A stretch of 11,761 nucleotides of DNA from an uncultured Verrucomicrobiota bacterium (GCA_902591645.1 CACJBM010000066.1:1-11761); one strand, 5' to 3'; shown: positions 1 to 6,840, counted from the stretch's first letter. The notes: generated by a model not told the origin, from the letters alone. Program-made: numbers and translations.

Positions 1-75
1 GCAAAAACTAAGAGTTAGCCAGAAAATTACAATATTCCCAATTAATAAATAGCGAAATTTAATCACCTCATTGAA

Positions 76-2178
76 ATGAACTATAAAATAGTAAAAACCT
101 TATTGGCCTTAACTTGCCTAAATTTGTGCGGGCAAGCTTTTGTTTACTCTCAGGAAGAAGGGGAAAAGAAAAAACCATTCGGTTTAGTTTCAAGTATGCC
201 TCAGGATACTGAAATTGTTTTTGGTCTTACCCGTTTTGAGGACTTTGCAAACGAAATAGGAAAGAGCACTACTTGGAAAAAGATTATTGAGTTGTTGGAC
301 CTAGAGGCAGGTGTTGATATATCTGATGCAGCTGAGCCATGGGGTTCGGCTATGGACTTCATTGGGCAAGACGCTTTCTTTGGTTTTGGAAAAGGAACCG
401 CGGCCCATCTTGAAAGACTTACTGAGATTACTGAAGCCTTCAATAAGATTAGTTATGAGCTTGCTGGCAGTGAACTTTTATCTGAATTAGGTTTTGGAGG
501 AGATGCTGGTTCTGATCCTGAGAAGTTAATTAAGGATTTGTTGGTTCAGTTATTAAGTGCTGAGGACGGAAAATTTGAGAAGACACTTACTGAGCTTCAG
601 TTGCCTGCATTCATTGCTGGATCCAAGGTAGGAGATGGGATGGCGGCTCAGCTGGTTAATCAACTCTCTGCTTTGGAAGATCAATTGCCACCTTTTGTGC
701 TTACCTCAGAATTTGATGTTACTGAGGGGGTGAAGTTCAGCTCATGGAGCATCAAAGCGAAAGACGTATTTGATGATAGCGCTCGTGAGCAATTGCGTCA
801 GGCAATGGGAGAAAAAGATCTGGCAGAAAAGTTGGAAAAAATAATCGATTCGAAGAAGGTTGAAATTTCATTTGGTGCATTAGGGGATTATTTAATAGTT
901 GGATTCGGTCCTGATCATAGTCACATCAAGTTTGTGGACAAAGAGGAAGATTCTTTGATGGCTCTTTCTGATTTCCAGTTTGCAAATAGTTATGCCGATA
1001 AAAAAATTCTGGCCTATAATTATCTTTCAAAGTCCGCACTTGATGCTTTTAGTCCACCTAAGCAATTTTCATCTCTGGCAAATGATGTAACCGAGCTATT
1101 AAAATTGATCAATGAGGAAGGTATTGATCTAAAGAAAATGATCCCTCTGGTCAGCAAATTGGGCGGTCAATTGGATAAAGCGACTCAGGTAACGTGGGAT
1201 TCAACGGCCGGCGTTCTGTACAGAGAGAATGGATTAAAGTGGGCTTCCGTTGGTGGCTCTAGTATTCCGGGTGTGGATGCAGAGACTCCTTTAAGGCTTG
1301 CACCAGCAGTTTCGGAGGATGCTTTTCTTTTAATTAATTCCGCGGAGGATCCTGAATCAAGAAAAAATAGTATCGCTACCTTTGAGACTATGGCTGAAAT
1401 TATCCATGGAATTGGTACAACGGCAGTTCAAGTTCAAGGTGATCAACAAGTTGCTGAGATTTTTCAAATGTTCGATCAGATGCTTAGGCCCAAGTTATTA
1501 AAAGTATGGAATATTTTTACAACCAAAGTTGCCAATGGATTAGGATCTGAAGGGGGCATTGTAATTGATCTTAAGGGAAGCATGCCAAAGGTTCCTGGAG
1601 TCCCAGCTGAATTTATAAAGGACGGAAAAGTTCCAAGGATATCAATTTTCAATTCAGTGAAGAACAGAAAGCATCTTGCTGAAGCGTGGGAACAATTAGT
1701 GCCTGCTATTAATGAAATTGCTGCTGCGATTCCTGGTCAGGAACCTGGTCAGGAATTTCAAATACCAGACACTTTATCAATGGATGGTAAAAATCTCACT
1801 ACTCATTTCATTGGGTTACCTTTTGTGAGCAATGATTTTCTCCCGTCACTTTCAATTAGTGACGAACTTTTCTTTTTAACGACTTCAAAGAAAGCTAGCG
1901 ATGATCTCGCTGCCGCTATTCTTGAAAATAAGGATAAAGAAATTAATGGCCTTGTTTTAAAGGTTAATGTTCAGGAATTAATTCAATTCGCTAAGGCTTG
2001 GACAAGCTTAATCGAGAAAAATGAAGATCTTGTCAATGATGATGAAGCTATCGAAGTTTTGAATAACGTTAAGAGGGTGTTGCAATTTGGTGAAGGTATT
2101 AAGGGTTTTAATTACAGAAGATACAAAGAAGATCGTTGGAGAGAAGATTGGCATTTTAATATTGGAGACATTGAATAA
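76..2178 (+). CDS. Large secreted protein of unknown function (700 aa)
   Basis: I do not recognise this protein with confidence. The N-terminus is a signal peptide: basic MNYKIVK, a hydrophobic stretch over residues 8-23, and a probable signal peptidase I site after VYS (S25|Q26). The mature start is charged (EEGEKKK). The rest is a soluble mixed alpha/beta sequence without further membrane spans, rich in Glu, Lys and Leu. Segments such as SMPQDTEIVFGLTRFEDF (about residues 40-57) and SEDAFLLINSAEDPESRK resemble the 'threshold-then-beta-strand' pattern of DUF3352-like exported proteins of PVC bacteria, but this is only a resemblance. Residues 553-560 are a tandem PGQE-PGQE. The ATG at 76 is chosen because it gives an intact signal peptide; no Shine-Dalgarno sequence precedes it (cacctcattgaa). 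The HAD phosphatase gene begins 55 nt downstream on the same strand. Likely periplasmic or surface; function unknown. Confidence 0.85.
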   Translation: MNYKIVKTLLALTCLNLCGQAFVYSQEEGEKKKPFGLVSSMPQDTEIVFGLTRFEDFANEIGKSTTWKKIIELLDLEAGVDISDAAEPWGSAMDFIGQDAFFGFGKGTAAHLERLTEITEAFNKISYELAGSELLSELGFGGDAGSDPEKLIKDLLVQLLSAEDGKFEKTLTELQLPAFIAGSKVGDGMAAQLVNQLSALEDQLPPFVLTSEFDVTEGVKFSSWSIKAKDVFDDSAREQLRQAMGEKDLAEKLEKIIDSKKVEISFGALGDYLIVGFGPDHSHIKFVDKEEDSLMALSDFQFANSYADKKILAYNYLSKSALDAFSPPKQFSSLANDVTELLKLINEEGIDLKKMIPLVSKLGGQLDKATQVTWDSTAGVLYRENGLKWASVGGSSIPGVDAETPLRLAPAVSEDAFLLINSAEDPESRKNSIATFETMAEIIHGIGTTAVQVQGDQQVAEIFQMFDQMLRPKLLKVWNIFTTKVANGLGSEGGIVIDLKGSMPKVPGVPAEFIKDGKVPRISIFNSVKNRKHLAEAWEQLVPAINEIAAAIPGQEPGQEFQIPDTLSMDGKNLTTHFIGLPFVSNDFLPSLSISDELFFLTTSKKASDDLAAAILENKDKEINGLVLKVNVQELIQFAKAWTSLIEKNEDLVNDDEAIEVLNNVKRVLQFGEGIKGFNYRRYKEDRWREDWHFNIGDIE
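1732..1755 (+). repeat. Perfect 12-bp tandem duplication inside the 700-aa gene
   Basis: CCTGGTCAGGAA occurs twice back to back (1732-1743 and 1744-1755), in frame, giving PGQEPGQE at residues 553-560. The identical codons in both copies suggest a recent slippage or duplication event in a surface loop. The reading frame is not disturbed. Confidence 0.9.
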
Positions 2179-2233
2179 TTCTCTACTTACTGAAATTGCA
2201 GGTATAAATTTAGTCCTATTATCGTAGCGGTAG

Positions 2234-2902
2234 GTGGCAAGTATCAAGTTAGTGATATTTGATCTGGACGGGACTCTGTTGGATACAATAGAGGACTTGG
2301 GAGATTCGGTTAACGAGGTCCTTGATAAAAGAGGTTATCCGACACATTCATATAAAGATTATTGTCATTTTATTGGGGATGGAATGGAGAAATTGATTCA
2401 AAGATCCATACCTGATAAGCACCTCAGAGATGAGTTTGTAGTTAACCAGGTATTGGAAGATTACAGAAAAGCCTATACTAAAAACTGGAATAAGAAGAGT
2501 AGGCCCTATGACGGAATCATGAAGTGTTTAGCTGATCTTAAATCTCTCAATATTTCATCTGCAGTCTTGTCAAATAAGCCTCATCATTTTACCGAATTGT
2601 GTGTGGAGAGTCTGATCGGGAATGATCACTTCGCCGCTATTTTGGGGCAGCGTGATGAGGTTGAAAAAAAACCATCGCCTGATGGAGCTATTGAAATATG
2701 CAACAAGATGAAAGTTGATCCGAGTGAGGTTGTTTTCGTTGGTGATACTAATGTAGACATTCTTACTGGAGTTGCAGCGGGGATGACAACGATTGGTGTG
2801 CTTTGGGGTTTTCGTGAAGAGGAGGAGCTTAGAGAGGCTGGAGCTAATTATATTGTTAGCAATCCCGATGAGATCCTAGAGGTCATTAGAAATACTTCTT
2901 AA
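2234..2902 (+). CDS. gph: HAD-superfamily hydrolase, phosphoglycolate phosphatase type
   Basis: The 222-residue length is typical for Gph/PGP phosphatases (class IA HAD). Motif I is FDLDGTLLDT with nucleophile D10 and acid/base D12. The alpha-helical cap lies at about residues 18-85 (ending near the PYDG loop). Motif II is VLSNK (S113, N114). Motif III is the lysine of EKKPSPDG (K145/K146). Motif IV is GDTNVDI (D171, D175). The KPSPD sequence after motif III is characteristic of the Gph subgroup, which hydrolyses 2-phosphoglycolate formed by DNA 3'-end repair or Rubisco oxygenation; related enzymes (e.g. pyrophosphatase PpaX or other sugar-phosphate phosphatases) cannot be excluded. The start is GTG at 2234, directly before the conserved first beta strand; no strong Shine-Dalgarno sequence. 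It is cytoplasmic. It lies 55 nt after the secreted-protein gene and 30 nt before a small membrane-protein gene, consistent with cotranscription. Confidence 0.9.
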   Translation: MASIKLVIFDLDGTLLDTIEDLGDSVNEVLDKRGYPTHSYKDYCHFIGDGMEKLIQRSIPDKHLRDEFVVNQVLEDYRKAYTKNWNKKSRPYDGIMKCLADLKSLNISSAVLSNKPHHFTELCVESLIGNDHFAAILGQRDEVEKKPSPDGAIEICNKMKVDPSEVVFVGDTNVDILTGVAAGMTTIGVLWGFREEEELREAGANYIVSNPDEILEVIRNTS

Positions 2903-2932
2903 TCGAACAAATCTGATTTAGATTTAAGAGTA

Positions 2933-3130
2933 ATGAGTTACATAATTTTTGGAATTATTTTTACTGTATTCTTCATTTTATTTATTGTAATTGATGATTT
3001 TACAGATCGGCTTATCGATTGGCTCTTGGGTCTTGTTGGCATTAATTCAGGACAAGTGGAGATGCTATCTATCGAAGTAAAAGAACGAAGGGAAGTTGGG
3101 CGTGAAACTTGCGGCAGTTGTAGGTATTGA
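2933..3130 (+). CDS. Tiny single-span membrane protein (65 aa), unknown
   Basis: Not a recognised family. Residues 3-21 form one strongly hydrophobic helix (IIFGIIFTVFFILFIVI). It is followed by DDFTDRLIDWLLGLVGI, which could be an amphipathic or second short membrane-associated helix, and by a charged tail (EVKERREVGRE) ending CGSCRY. The ATG at 2933 follows taagagta; the AAGAG is too close (2 nt) to be a normal ribosome binding site. The gene starts 30 nt after the phosphatase gene, and its last 29 nt overlap the next gene in a different frame. The reading frame is short, so reality rests on the membrane helix, the tight spacing and the absence of another explanation for this stretch. A frameshifted single gene spanning 2933-3353 is the main alternative. 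Confidence 0.55.
   Translation: MSYIIFGIIFTVFFILFIVIDDFTDRLIDWLLGLVGINSGQVEMLSIEVKERREVGRETCGSCRY
3088..3092 (+). promoter_or_regulatory. Shine-Dalgarno sequence deciding the start of the 83-aa gene
   Basis: AAGGG lies 9 nt before the GTG at 3102. It is one of the few clear ribosome binding sites in the window and favours GTG 3102 over the in-frame TTG at 3096. It lies inside the upstream coding sequence, as expected for overlapping, translationally coupled genes. Confidence 0.5.
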
Positions 3131-3353
3131 TGGCGAGGGGCGCAAATTTCATCCAATTCCTTACTTGAGGGAGGGGGAAGTGGCTTCTGTGACAGAAAAG
3201 CACGCACGTAGGAAATTTTCTAGAACATCAATAAGACCGAACCAAATGATTGATGTTTTTCTTGATGGAAATGAGATCATTGCCAAAAAGTATAAAAGCA
3301 TGTCGATTCTAGACGCTCGTGGGAATTCCAAATTTATTCCTGAGGGTAATTAA
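3102..3353 (+). CDS. Small basic protein (83 aa), unknown
   Basis: No family is recognised. The sequence begins MKLAAVVGIDGEG and has a basic middle part (TEKHARRKFSRTSIRPNQ) followed by a predicted beta-strand-rich end (MIDVFLDGNEIIAKKYKSMSIL). There is no signal peptide and no membrane helix. The GTG at 3102 is preferred because AAGGG lies 9 nt upstream; an in-frame TTG at 3096 would add two residues, and a stop codon at 3078-3080 prevents a longer upstream extension in this frame. It overlaps the 65-aa membrane-protein gene by 29 nt and ends only 15 nt from the convergent phosphopantetheinyl transferase gene. It may be cotranslated with its neighbour. Alternatively the two could be halves of one protein separated by a frameshift. 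Confidence 0.55.
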   Translation: MKLAAVVGIDGEGRKFHPIPYLREGEVASVTEKHARRKFSRTSIRPNQMIDVFLDGNEIIAKKYKSMSILDARGNSKFIPEGN

Positions 3354-3368
3354 TTAGAAAAGCTAGAC

Positions 3369-4082
3369 CTAAAGAGACAAAACACTAATTTCATCTAATG
3401 ATTCTTCAGATGCGCACAGCGTCATGATGTATGGATCTGGGCATGCTATTTCGACAGATCGTAAACTAGAAGAGTTCTTTACTTGGTAGCATTCAAAGGT
3501 GCCATATTTTTTATTTTTCGTTGAAAGATTGGATTCAATCTTCTTAGGATCAAGAGTGAGTCCGAGGCCAGTATTTTTAAGGACAGCTTCTTTTGCTGTC
3601 CAGAGACGAAAAAACATTTTTCTTTTATCAAGTACAGTTTCTGAATTTAGTGTTAATTTTTCACTTTGAGTAAAAACCTTTTCCGCGACTTGATCAATAT
3701 CAGTAGCTCTAGTGGAGTTTTCTACATCGATACCAATTTCATATTCTTTGCAGAATGCGATTCCTGCGAAGCCTTCAGTGTGTGAGATGTTGAATTTTAT
3801 TTCTGGATTTTCCTTCAGGTAAGGTTTTCCATTTGTCTTAAGGCCAATATTTAGTTCTTTTGTGTTATTATTTAACCATCTTGACAGAGTATTTCTTAGT
3901 ATGCTTCTGCATTTGGTAAAGCGCAGTTTGTCCGCCGGATAATGAAATTCTCTGGCCCTATCTAGTTCATTTTTTGGAAGAGATTCCATATAATCTGTCC
4001 AACTTTCCTTAATAGGATTAATTTTAAAGGTCAGGACTACTATCTCACCTTCTATAATGCCATTTGGTATTTGTTGATGCAT
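3369..4082 (-). CDS. 4'-phosphopantetheinyl transferase (Sfp/AcpT type)
   Basis: Transfers the 4'-phosphopantetheine arm of coenzyme A to a serine of acyl or peptidyl carrier proteins. The 237-residue length fits the Sfp-like, pseudo-dimeric class rather than the about 120-aa AcpS trimers. The N-terminal half carries the family landmarks NGKPYL (G85-K86-P87) and FNISHTEGFAGIAF (S100, H101). The magnesium-binding signature is GIDVE (D119, E121), and the C-terminal signature is FRLWTAKEAVLKNTGLGL (W161, K164, E165). All expected catalytic residues are present. No PKS or NRPS gene is visible nearby, so the carrier could be the fatty-acid ACP or a cluster elsewhere. ATG start; no Shine-Dalgarno sequence. 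It lies 26 nt downstream of the nitrilase-family gene on the same strand, so it is likely cotranscribed, with a hairpin between the two. Confidence 0.9.
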   Translation of the reverse strand: MHQQIPNGIIEGEIVVLTFKINPIKESWTDYMESLPKNELDRAREFHYPADKLRFTKCRSILRNTLSRWLNNNTKELNIGLKTNGKPYLKENPEIKFNISHTEGFAGIAFCKEYEIGIDVENSTRATDIDQVAEKVFTQSEKLTLNSETVLDKRKMFFRLWTAKEAVLKNTGLGLTLDPKKIESNLSTKNKKYGTFECYQVKNSSSLRSVEIACPDPYIMTLCASEESLDEISVLSL

Positions 4083-4100
4083 TACTATGGATTGAGGGCA

Positions 4101-4121
4101 CGATAATGTTAAATATTATCG
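4101..4121 (-). repeat. Perfect 7-bp inverted repeat at the hydrolase/PPTase junction
   Basis: CGATAAT (4101-4107) and ATTATCG (4115-4121) are exact reverse complements around a 7-nt loop. In the minus-strand transcript the loop contains the hydrolase stop codon (4111-4109), and the hairpin ends 18 nt before the PPTase start codon. No U-run follows it, so it is not a standard intrinsic terminator. It could affect mRNA stability or translation of the downstream gene. Confidence 0.45.
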
Positions 4122-4885
4122 GATTTTTGTATGCTTTTGAGTGCTGGAAAATTATTTCTCCATGAAGATACTTTTTCGATTTCTATAGTGGAACTAAATA
4201 TACCCTGCTTTTCACCTGCATCTAGGATAATGCTGCCCATAGGATCAATGAGCATGCTTCTGCCATTATAATTACTGTTAGGATCGGTGCCGATACGGTT
4301 AACGCCGACAATGTAACTTTGATTTTCTATGGCTCTTGCTTTTAGTAAGGTCATCCAATGATCGATTCTGTCGATTGGCCAGTTTGCAATGTTAACCATT
4401 AGATTAGCTCCTTTGGTTGCCAGTCCTCGATATATTTCAGGAAATCTAAGGTCATAGCATATGGACATACCGACAATCCATGAATTCCATTCAAAGGTCG
4501 TTAGTTCCTTACCGGATGAATAAGTTTGATTTTCATTTGCTAATGGGAAGAGATTGTTTTTTTTGTAGCTTACCAGTTTCCCGTTCGGAAATGAGGCGAC
4601 TGACTCATTGTGAAATAGATTGTTATTTTGAGTTGCTATACCGCCTATAATGCAACATTTGAATTCACTGGATTTACGTAGTAGAAATGATGAATTAAGA
4701 GCGTTTCCCCCCATTATATCCTCACTAAAAAAAGTATTCATGGTGAACCCAGTAGCGTACATTTCGGGTAAGACTATAATGTCTCCAGCAATGGGCTTTA
4801 ATTCTCCAAACATTTTCTCTAGAGAATCTCTATTTTGATCAGGACGCTCCCAAATAATATCGGTCTGAATCAAATGAATGTGCAT
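4109..4885 (-). CDS. Carbon-nitrogen hydrolase, omega-amidase (YafV/Nit2-like)
   Basis: Nitrilase-superfamily amidase of 258 residues. The catalytic triad is visible: E41 in LPEMYATGF, K109 in YKKNNLFPL, and nucleophile C143 in SICYDLRFPE. The stretches ANWP, HWMTLLKARAIENQSYIVG and NRIGTD, and the C-terminal WRNNFPAL, match the YafV branch especially well. YafV/Nit2 enzymes deaminate 2-oxoglutaramate or 2-oxosuccinamate, and in the methionine-salvage context 2-oxo-4-methylthiobutyramide; the exact substrate cannot be read from sequence. It is cytoplasmic, with no signal peptide. The ATG at 4885 places the first beta strand (MHIHLIQTDI) directly at the N-terminus, as in the family. There is no Shine-Dalgarno sequence. 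It is the first gene of a two-gene unit with the PPTase gene and is divergent from a small membrane-protein gene, with 69 nt between them. Confidence 0.9.
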   Translation of the reverse strand: MHIHLIQTDIIWERPDQNRDSLEKMFGELKPIAGDIIVLPEMYATGFTMNTFFSEDIMGGNALNSSFLLRKSSEFKCCIIGGIATQNNNLFHNESVASFPNGKLVSYKKNNLFPLANENQTYSSGKELTTFEWNSWIVGMSICYDLRFPEIYRGLATKGANLMVNIANWPIDRIDHWMTLLKARAIENQSYIVGVNRIGTDPNSNYNGRSMLIDPMGSIILDAGEKQGIFSSTIEIEKVSSWRNNFPALKSIQKSDNI

Positions 4886-4954
4886 AATAATAATTCTTAA
4901 TGAGCTTAATTTTATTGCAAAGCGTGAAATGCAGATAGAATCTGTATATAAAAA
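4886..4954. promoter_or_regulatory. Divergent promoter region sharing a TTGCAA element
   Basis: The self-complementary TTGCAA at 4915-4920 could serve as a -35 element in both directions. On the plus strand TAGAAT (4936-4941, 5/6 to consensus) follows after 15 nt. On the minus strand AAGAAT (4898-4893, 4/6) follows after 16 nt. Both spacings are slightly short, so the assignment is tentative. Confidence 0.3.
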
Positions 4955-5263
4955 ATGAATTCAGGTAATTCCCCGAAGGAGAAACGCAAAAGATTAGGGC
5001 CATTTTGGTTGGGTTTTTTTGTGGGGCCCATTCTTATCTGTGTGGTGTTCTTTAGGCAAACATTTGAACTTATCCGTGATGCTTTTGCTAATATATTACC
5101 AATATTTTTCACTCCCGGACTTTTGGAAATCACACTTGCTCTGTTCGGCTTTTCTTTGGTGATTTTAATTAATTATTTTTTGAGTTCAGGGCAAAAAGAT
5201 GAATGGGTGTATATTGAGGAAAAGCAGTCCGAGCAAGATGACGATTTCAAAGAAGAGTCATAG
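4955..5263 (+). CDS. Small two-helix inner membrane protein (102 aa), unknown
   Basis: No family is recognised. A basic N-terminus (KEKRKR, residues 8-13) is followed by a first membrane helix at about residues 15-33 (FWLGFFVGPILICVVFF) and a second at about 57-76 (EITLALFGFSLVILINYF). The 20-residue segment between them (RQTFELIRDAFANILPIFF) may be amphipathic. The C-terminal tail is very acidic (EEKQSEQDDDFKEES). By the positive-inside rule both ends should face the cytoplasm. ATG start at 4955; no Shine-Dalgarno sequence, only an A-rich run before it. It is divergent from the omega-amidase gene and convergent with the DUF971 gene, whose stop lies 10 nt away. It could be a small envelope or accessory subunit; nothing more can be said. 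Confidence 0.7.
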   Translation: MNSGNSPKEKRKRLGPFWLGFFVGPILICVVFFRQTFELIRDAFANILPIFFTPGLLEITLALFGFSLVILINYFLSSGQKDEWVYIEEKQSEQDDDFKEES

Positions 5264-5272
5264 TTGACTTTT

Positions 5273-5572
5273 CTACGAAGAGGAAAGTTCTTGGAGGAGA
5301 TCGTAACTAAATATCCCTGTATTATGTCCATCGCTGAAGGTGAATTGGATTGCATAACCTCCAATCATTTCCCAGCCTGTGACTTTAACTCCAGGAAAGG
5401 TTTCCTGATCGCAACCTCCTATCCTATTTCCTGTGAGATCAGTTTCTCCTTTATTCTCGGCGCTTGGGGATTCTTTGCGCAACTTTTCCATTGAGCAGTA
5501 GGTTTCAGTTCCGTTATCCCAGCGGATAGCGATTTCCTCACCAATTGCCTCAATGCCCTCTGGATTAATCAC
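5273..5572 (-). CDS. DUF971 protein (gamma-butyrobetaine-hydroxylase N-terminal-like domain)
   Basis: A 99-residue protein consisting of a single DUF971/GBBH-like N-terminal domain (PF06155). The diagnostic C-terminal half is [18 protein letters not shown] followed by [10 protein letters not shown] (W67, Y73, D81-G82-H83, G86). The N-terminal half has the expected IRWDNG strand and an LR-x-x-SPSAE segment (residues 31-39). In eukaryotic GBBH and some bacterial homologues this last region carries zinc-binding cysteines; here they are Ser, Ser and Asn, as in the common proteobacterial 'SPSAEV' version. Stand-alone DUF971 proteins lack an assigned reaction; a role near Fe-S cluster assembly (Mrp/ApbC) has been suggested. 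The GTG start at 5572 overlaps the msrB stop as GTGA, so it is probably translationally coupled to msrB. Confidence 0.85.
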   Translation of the reverse strand: MINPEGIEAIGEEIAIRWDNGTETYCSMEKLRKESPSAENKGETDLTGNRIGGCDQETFPGVKVTGWEMIGGYAIQFTFSDGHNTGIFSYDLLQELSSS

Positions 5573-6267
5573 TGGGGATTGTCTTTAACATTTTCATCGA
5601 AGAGTTGGACGTATTCGCCATAACCTTCATCGGCGAGTTTGTCCTTAGGAATGAAACGCAATGAGGCTGAATTGATGCAATATCTAAGTCCTCCCTTTGA
5701 TTTTGGCCCGTCTGGAAAAACGTGACCTAGGTGTGAGTCACCTGTCTTTGCTCTGACTTCGGTCCTGGCGTAACCGATTTTAAAATCTGTTTTGCTCACT
5801 ATTTCATTTGAATTTATTGGCTTGGTGAAAGCTGGCCATCCGCAGCCCGAGTCGTATTTATCTTTAGATGAAAAAAGAGCTTCTCCTGAAATAATGCATA
5901 CATAAATGCCTTCCTCAAAGTGCTTATCAAATTTGTTAGTCCAAGGTCGCTCAGTGGCTTCATGTTTGGTTACTTGATACTGGAGTGGAGTTAGAGTTTT
6001 TCTTAACTGTTCATCGGTGAGGGGCTCATATGCTTTCCTTTTTTGCATTTTTTTTGGCTCCGGATTTTTAATGGGTTCTTTTTGCGCGACTTCTGTTTCA
6101 GTTTTTATGGTAACAGGATTAATTTCTTTTTTATTTACATCCTGTTTATTCGTTTCGGGGGGATTCGTTTTTTCAGGTGTGTCGGTTATAGAATTCTCAC
6201 TATGATCACAAGAACATGTAAAAATAGCTAAGACTAATATTGCTAGTATACTAATGAGCGGTTTCAT
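5569..6267 (-). CDS. msrB: Peptide-methionine (R)-S-oxide reductase MsrB, probable lipoprotein
   Basis: Reduces the R-epimer of methionine sulfoxide in oxidised proteins. The first 20 residues look like a lipoprotein signal (hydrophobic [13 protein letters not shown] then TCSC; C20 or C18 as the lipidated cysteine). A Lys/Glu/Pro/Asn-rich linker follows to about residue 78. The MsrB domain spans about 80-223. GCGWPAF holds the likely resolving C142 and substrate-contacting W144; [11 protein letters not shown] is at 178-188; [11 protein letters not shown] holds catalytic C207. The two CxxC zinc pairs of many MsrBs are absent (CIISG at 124-128, AKTGDSH at 173-179), as in the zinc-free PilB-type enzymes. 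Surface tethering suggests repair of envelope proteins, with electrons from an unseen thioredoxin-like donor. ATG start; no Shine-Dalgarno sequence. A TATAAC -10-like element lies at 6285-6280 without a convincing -35. The DUF971 gene overlaps its stop. Confidence 0.95.
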   Translation of the reverse strand: MKPLISILAILVLAIFTCSCDHSENSITDTPEKTNPPETNKQDVNKKEINPVTIKTETEVAQKEPIKNPEPKKMQKRKAYEPLTDEQLRKTLTPLQYQVTKHEATERPWTNKFDKHFEEGIYVCIISGEALFSSKDKYDSGCGWPAFTKPINSNEIVSKTDFKIGYARTEVRAKTGDSHLGHVFPDGPKSKGGLRYCINSASLRFIPKDKLADEGYGEYVQLFDENVKDNPQ

Positions 6268-6373
6268 GTAGTTAAATCAGTTATAAAATAATTACTTAAA
6301 GTTTAGCGATATTTTTGTGAGGGCGCAACTGGGTATAAGAGTACTTTATTAATTTTGTTGAAAATTATGGGAT

Positions 6374-6395
6374 TATACTAAATAAATCATATTTA
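6374..6395 (+). promoter_or_regulatory. Candidate -10 element and operator of the Fur-family gene
   Basis: TATACT (6374-6379) is a 5/6 match to the -10 consensus; no clear -35 is found at the right distance. It is directly followed by an inverted repeat TAAATA-AATCA-TATTTA (6379-6395), and the sequence TACTAAATAAAT recurs nearly as TACTAATAAAT just before the start codon. An AT-rich dyad overlapping the promoter is where an autoregulatory Fur-family operator would be expected, but the composition makes chance matches likely. Confidence 0.3.
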
Positions 6396-6402
6396 CTAAT
6401 AA

Positions 6403-6840
6403 ATGGACAAAGAGATCCAAGATCGCCTCGACTGGGCAATACAAACATGTAGTGAACGGGGTTTGCGTCGGACGAAGGCTATGCGTGAACTTTTAAAGGT
6501 GCTGATAACATTTCAGAAGCCTCAGACTTTGGCAGATCTTTGTAAATCTGATGGGCTTTGTAATCTTTGTGACCGTGCTACAGTTTTTAGATTATTAGGA
6601 AGGCTATTAGATAAGGGAGTTGTTAAAAAATTGGGTTTTCAGGAGCGAGCGGCTTATTACATTTTTTCTTATCCTGGTGAGCATAATGACTATCTTGTAT
6701 GTACTGATTGCGGAAAAATAGAGACTCTGAGTATCAAATGCCCAGTCGAAGCTCTTGAAAAAGAGGTTATGGCAAGTAGTGGTTTTTCCGGCCTATACCA
6801 TGAACTAGAATTTTTTGGTCAGTGCCCAGCATGTGTGTAA
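6403..6840 (+). CDS. Fur-family transcriptional regulator
   Basis: A 145-residue metal-dependent DNA-binding regulator of the Fur/Zur/PerR family. The N-terminal winged helix spans about residues 1-85; CDRATVFRLLGRLLDKGVVKK (56-76) corresponds to the recognition helix and wing. The C-terminal dimerisation domain begins near HNDYLVCTDCGK (from H94). The structural zinc site is complete: C100-x2-C103 and C141-x2-C144. For the regulatory metal, H94, D96 and H133 (GLYHELEFFG) are kept, but the two histidines equivalent to E. coli Fur H88/H90 and B. subtilis PerR H91/H93 are N95 and Y97 (alignment by eye). Additional cysteines C47, C53 and C56 lie just before the recognition helix. The ATG at 6403 has no Shine-Dalgarno sequence. 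It is divergent from msrB across 135 nt, so it may control msrB or itself. Which metal or signal it senses is unclear. Confidence 0.9.
   Translation: MDKEIQDRLDWAIQTCSERGLRRTKAMRELLKVLITFQKPQTLADLCKSDGLCNLCDRATVFRLLGRLLDKGVVKKLGFQERAAYYIFSYPGEHNDYLVCTDCGKIETLSIKCPVEALEKEVMASSGFSGLYHELEFFGQCPACV

Noticed and set aside
201..443. 80-codon minus-strand frame inside the secreted-protein gene
   Set aside because: Shadow of the 700-aa plus-strand gene, without a recognisable domain or upstream signals.
6017..6231. Two overlapping plus-strand frames rich in Phe/Ser opposite the msrB N-terminus
   Set aside because: They mirror the Lys/Glu-rich linker and signal peptide codons of msrB on the other strand and are therefore compositional artefacts, despite looking hydrophobic.
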